Source of the DNA: Methanobacteriota archaeon
GTDB taxonomy: Archaea > Thermoplasmatota > Thermoplasmata > Methanomassiliicoccales > Methanomethylophilaceae
Direction: 5' to 3'
Length of the DNA: 64,000 nucleotides
NCBI GenBank assembly: GCA_023402275.1
Contig: JAEXCH010000002.1
Coordinates: forward strand, 163,705 to 227,704
Within the stretch, counting starts at the first letter, position 1. Every line of letters begins with the position of its first letter. Made by a program: the position numbers and the translations under genes. The notes under the pieces are model-generated. The model was not told the origin of the DNA. It did no database searches and saw only the letters and a program-made list of their open reading frames with translations. Below, piece by piece: positions 62,403 to 64,000 of the stretch.

Positions 62403-62737
62403 TGTCTTTCCATCCATACTTCTAGGTCGATGGTCGCTTTGTCTCCGGGAAAGATCCCGACGATGACCCCCATCTCCTTATTGTCATTGGTCGGTATCGG
62501 GCCGATTGATCCTTCTTTAAATGATTGTTTATGAAGTATCGAGGAACCTTTCTCATTTGCTACTGCGATATCGACAGGTACATCGGATCGTATGTTTATG
62601 GTGATTGTCCTTTTCTTCTTCACAGTGACGGGGAAGGTCATTACATTCTTGTAGAAACCATCAACCGATGGATCGAACTCTCCTATCACGATGTTCTTTG
62701 AATCCAATACCAGTTCCCTATCCTTGAACAATGCCAT
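62399..62737 (-). CDS. Small beta-rich protein, first gene of the cassette
   Basis: 112 residues, soluble and beta-rich (VTVKKKRTITINIRSDVPVD; IAVANEKGSSILHKQ). It may form a small Ig-like sandwich. It starts the three-gene cassette, overlaps the next gene by four bases, and stands downstream of a surface-protein gene. No signal peptide and no family recognised. Confidence 0.72.
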   Translation of the reverse strand: MALFKDRELVLDSKNIVIGEFDPSVDGFYKNVMTFPVTVKKKRTITINIRSDVPVDIAVANEKGSSILHKQSFKEGSIGPIPTNDNKEMGVIVGIFPGDKATIDLEVWMERQ

Positions 62738-62882
62738 CAAAGGTATAACGGATTGGAGATAGATAGGATTTTGGATTTTGATATCATTAAAAATCGTTCG
62801 TTAATTATCCTATTTCCTGAATTTAGTAGAAAAATAAAGTGAGGTTTGTAAAGGGTTTGTTGTTTCCTTTTGACCAGCTTAA

Positions 62883-64000
62883 TTATGCCGTTCCCTTGCT
62901 TCTCCTGTAGAGCATTAGGGCTATGACCACTATCGCCAGTATTATTATGATGACCAAGATTATCAGGATCAGATCGTCTATTATCTTTCCACCTGAATCA
63001 ATATCTGCGGCTACACCATAGGTACCGGATGCGAACAGGCTGAACTGTACGTTGTTTCCGGATATCTCTGTGTCAACGAACGATACATTGCCGAAGGCCT
63101 CGTAGAATGCCTTCACATTCTTCTTGTCCTTTAGGTCCACATTGTCTATGGTTATCACAACCGGATCAGAATAATCATACGGACGCTGTGTCAAGGTATC
63201 CAAGATATTGATGTCGTATGCGGACAACAATCTCTTCTCATCAAGGTATCCCTCGATCTCCTTGTACTCAGGATCTGTCGGCTTTATCTCTGTGATGCTC
63301 ACACGGAGGTACCAATCCAGATCGGATATGACTATTCCATCGGGCAAGGTGTGGTTGTAGTCCCCAATCAGGCCTCTGTACTTCTCAACCTTCTCCCTAA
63401 GATCGGCGGGTATCCTCTGCTTGTCGCTTGAGGATAGTCTGTCGTACTTGTTGATTGTGTTGGCGTAACTGTCTGCCTGATCATCGGTAGTTATCGGTTC
63501 GGTCATTGCACGTATCTCTCTGATCAGATCATCGAGATCACTTCCTCCGCCACCTGTGACGTTCACAGCATATGCGGGCGCAAGTGTCACACCGTCGAAC
63601 TCAACGAGTAAGGTTGAGTTCCCTGTAGACACTCCTCTTAACTGAACCTTATAAACACCTAGACTTATGGAGTCTATAGAGATAACACTTACAATGTTAT
63701 TACTTGGTATCACAGTTGGGAGCTCACTGGGATTTATTGTACCCCAATTGTTCAACGTTATCGTAAACGTTCCAGTTCCTCCGGACGTTATTGATAGGTT
63801 ATTCGGAGTGAACGTTGCGCTAGGGTGCTCATTCACTATTGTAACAATATATGCGGTTTCTACAACGTATGATCCATATGTGACGTTGAACGTCTCCGAT
63901 CCCACATCGACACCGGTTATTGCTATCGTGAACACACCTGCGGTGCCTGATGCTGCTCCTGCCGTGGCATTGGAGCCTGTCGGGACAGCGGACATCGTGA
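62883..64000 (-). CDS. Surface-anchored Ig-like repeat protein, 5' part outside window
   Basis: C-terminal part only: the frame is open to the right edge, so the true start is beyond 64000. Visible order: Ig-like beta domains with Thr/Ser-rich repeats (GVFTIAITGVDVGSETFNVT; VITSGGTGTFTITLNNWGT-like units), a poly-Gly linker (VTGGGGSDLDD), a helical segment (LREKVEKYRGLIG), another beta domain, then a C-terminal transmembrane anchor (LILIILVIIIILAIVVIALML) and a short basic tail (YRRSKG). This is an adhesin-like, probably N-glycosylated cell-surface protein. Confidence 0.82.
   Translation of the reverse strand, partial: TMSAVPTGSNATAGAASGTAGVFTIAITGVDVGSETFNVTYGSYVVETAYIVTIVNEHPSATFTPNNLSITSGGTGTFTITLNNWGTINPSELPTVIPSNNIVSVISIDSISLGVYKVQLRGVSTGNSTLLVEFDGVTLAPAYAVNVTGGGGSDLDDLIREIRAMTEPITTDDQADSYANTINKYDRLSSSDKQRIPADLREKVEKYRGLIGDYNHTLPDGIVISDLDWYLRVSITEIKPTDPEYKEIEGYLDEKRLLSAYDINILDTLTQRPYDYSDPVVITIDNVDLKDKKNVKAFYEAFGNVSFVDTEISGNNVQFSLFASGTYGVAADIDSGGKIIDDLILIILVIIIILAIVVIALMLYRRSKGTA

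Noticed and set aside
1..64000. CRISPR array, rRNA genes or replication origin
   Set aside because: No regularly spaced repeats, no rRNA sequence and no ORB-like repeats beside a cdc6/orc1 gene were seen.

Overview
The window reads as chromosome of a methanogenic archaeon of the Thermoplasmata, most likely the order Methanomassiliicoccales. This is inferred from archaeal information genes (eS1/S3Ae, eL37, Lsm, aRF1, archaeal PheS, TrpS, DtdA), a heterodisulfide reductase hdrC-hdrB pair, a hydrogenase maturation protease, archaeal PurP, a tRNA-Met with an intron after position 37, and many start codons sitting about 25-32 bases below a TATA box with no room for a leader. No 16S rRNA or mcr gene is present, so the assignment rests on gene content.

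Layout. 1-2531: a two-gene chelatase cassette (ChlD-like and ChlI-like), reading off the left edge. 2600-8250: an AT-rich accessory region with a helical small protein, a membrane-anchored Sel1-repeat protein, a large unknown membrane protein, a degraded transposase that cuts off a Xer-type integrase, and wide gene-poor stretches with degenerate repeats. 8266-15961: cobaltochelatase cbiK, tRNA-Ala, a ClbS-like protein, an AT-rich two-transmembrane macro-domain protein resembling the ThsA effector of type II Thoeris, an ABC exporter, a pirin, and the lsm-rpl37e-purF operon. 16283-22025: one minus-strand block (YozE-like, get3, unknown, AMMECR1, pyrC, YkgJ), preceded by a ferredoxin protein. 22134-30287: small membrane proteins, an HxlR regulator, tRNA-Met, rps3ae with an unusual repeated acidic tail, a MuiA-like protein, an EamA transporter, hdrC-hdrB and a LysR/ModE-like regulator.

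30309-38621: hydrogenase maturation protease, M16 peptidase, PAC2 protein, pyruvoyl arginine decarboxylase, a Zn-ribbon protein, a PAPS-reductase/ferredoxin fusion, an M50 protease and a GlcD-like oxidase. 38737-46738: adk, a mntA-hepT toxin-antitoxin pair, tRNA-Gln with a duplicated 3' end, a putative small RNA, an MgtE transporter with two PhoU/TrkA-C partners, purP, a secreted protein and an acetyltransferase. 46738-58832: translation genes (argS, prf1, pheS, trpS, dtdA), pyrH, regulators and a secreted transglutaminase-like protein. 59068-64000: a RecG/AlbA-type gene broken by one stop codon, a three-gene membrane cassette and the C-terminal part of a large surface protein.

Nucleotide synthesis (purF, purP, pyrC, pyrH, adk), tRNA charging and energy metabolism form the stable core. 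The accessory genes concentrate beside tRNA-Ala, beside tRNA-Gln, and in the 2.6-8.2 kb region. Several divergent gene pairs appear to share one near-symmetrical TATA box.
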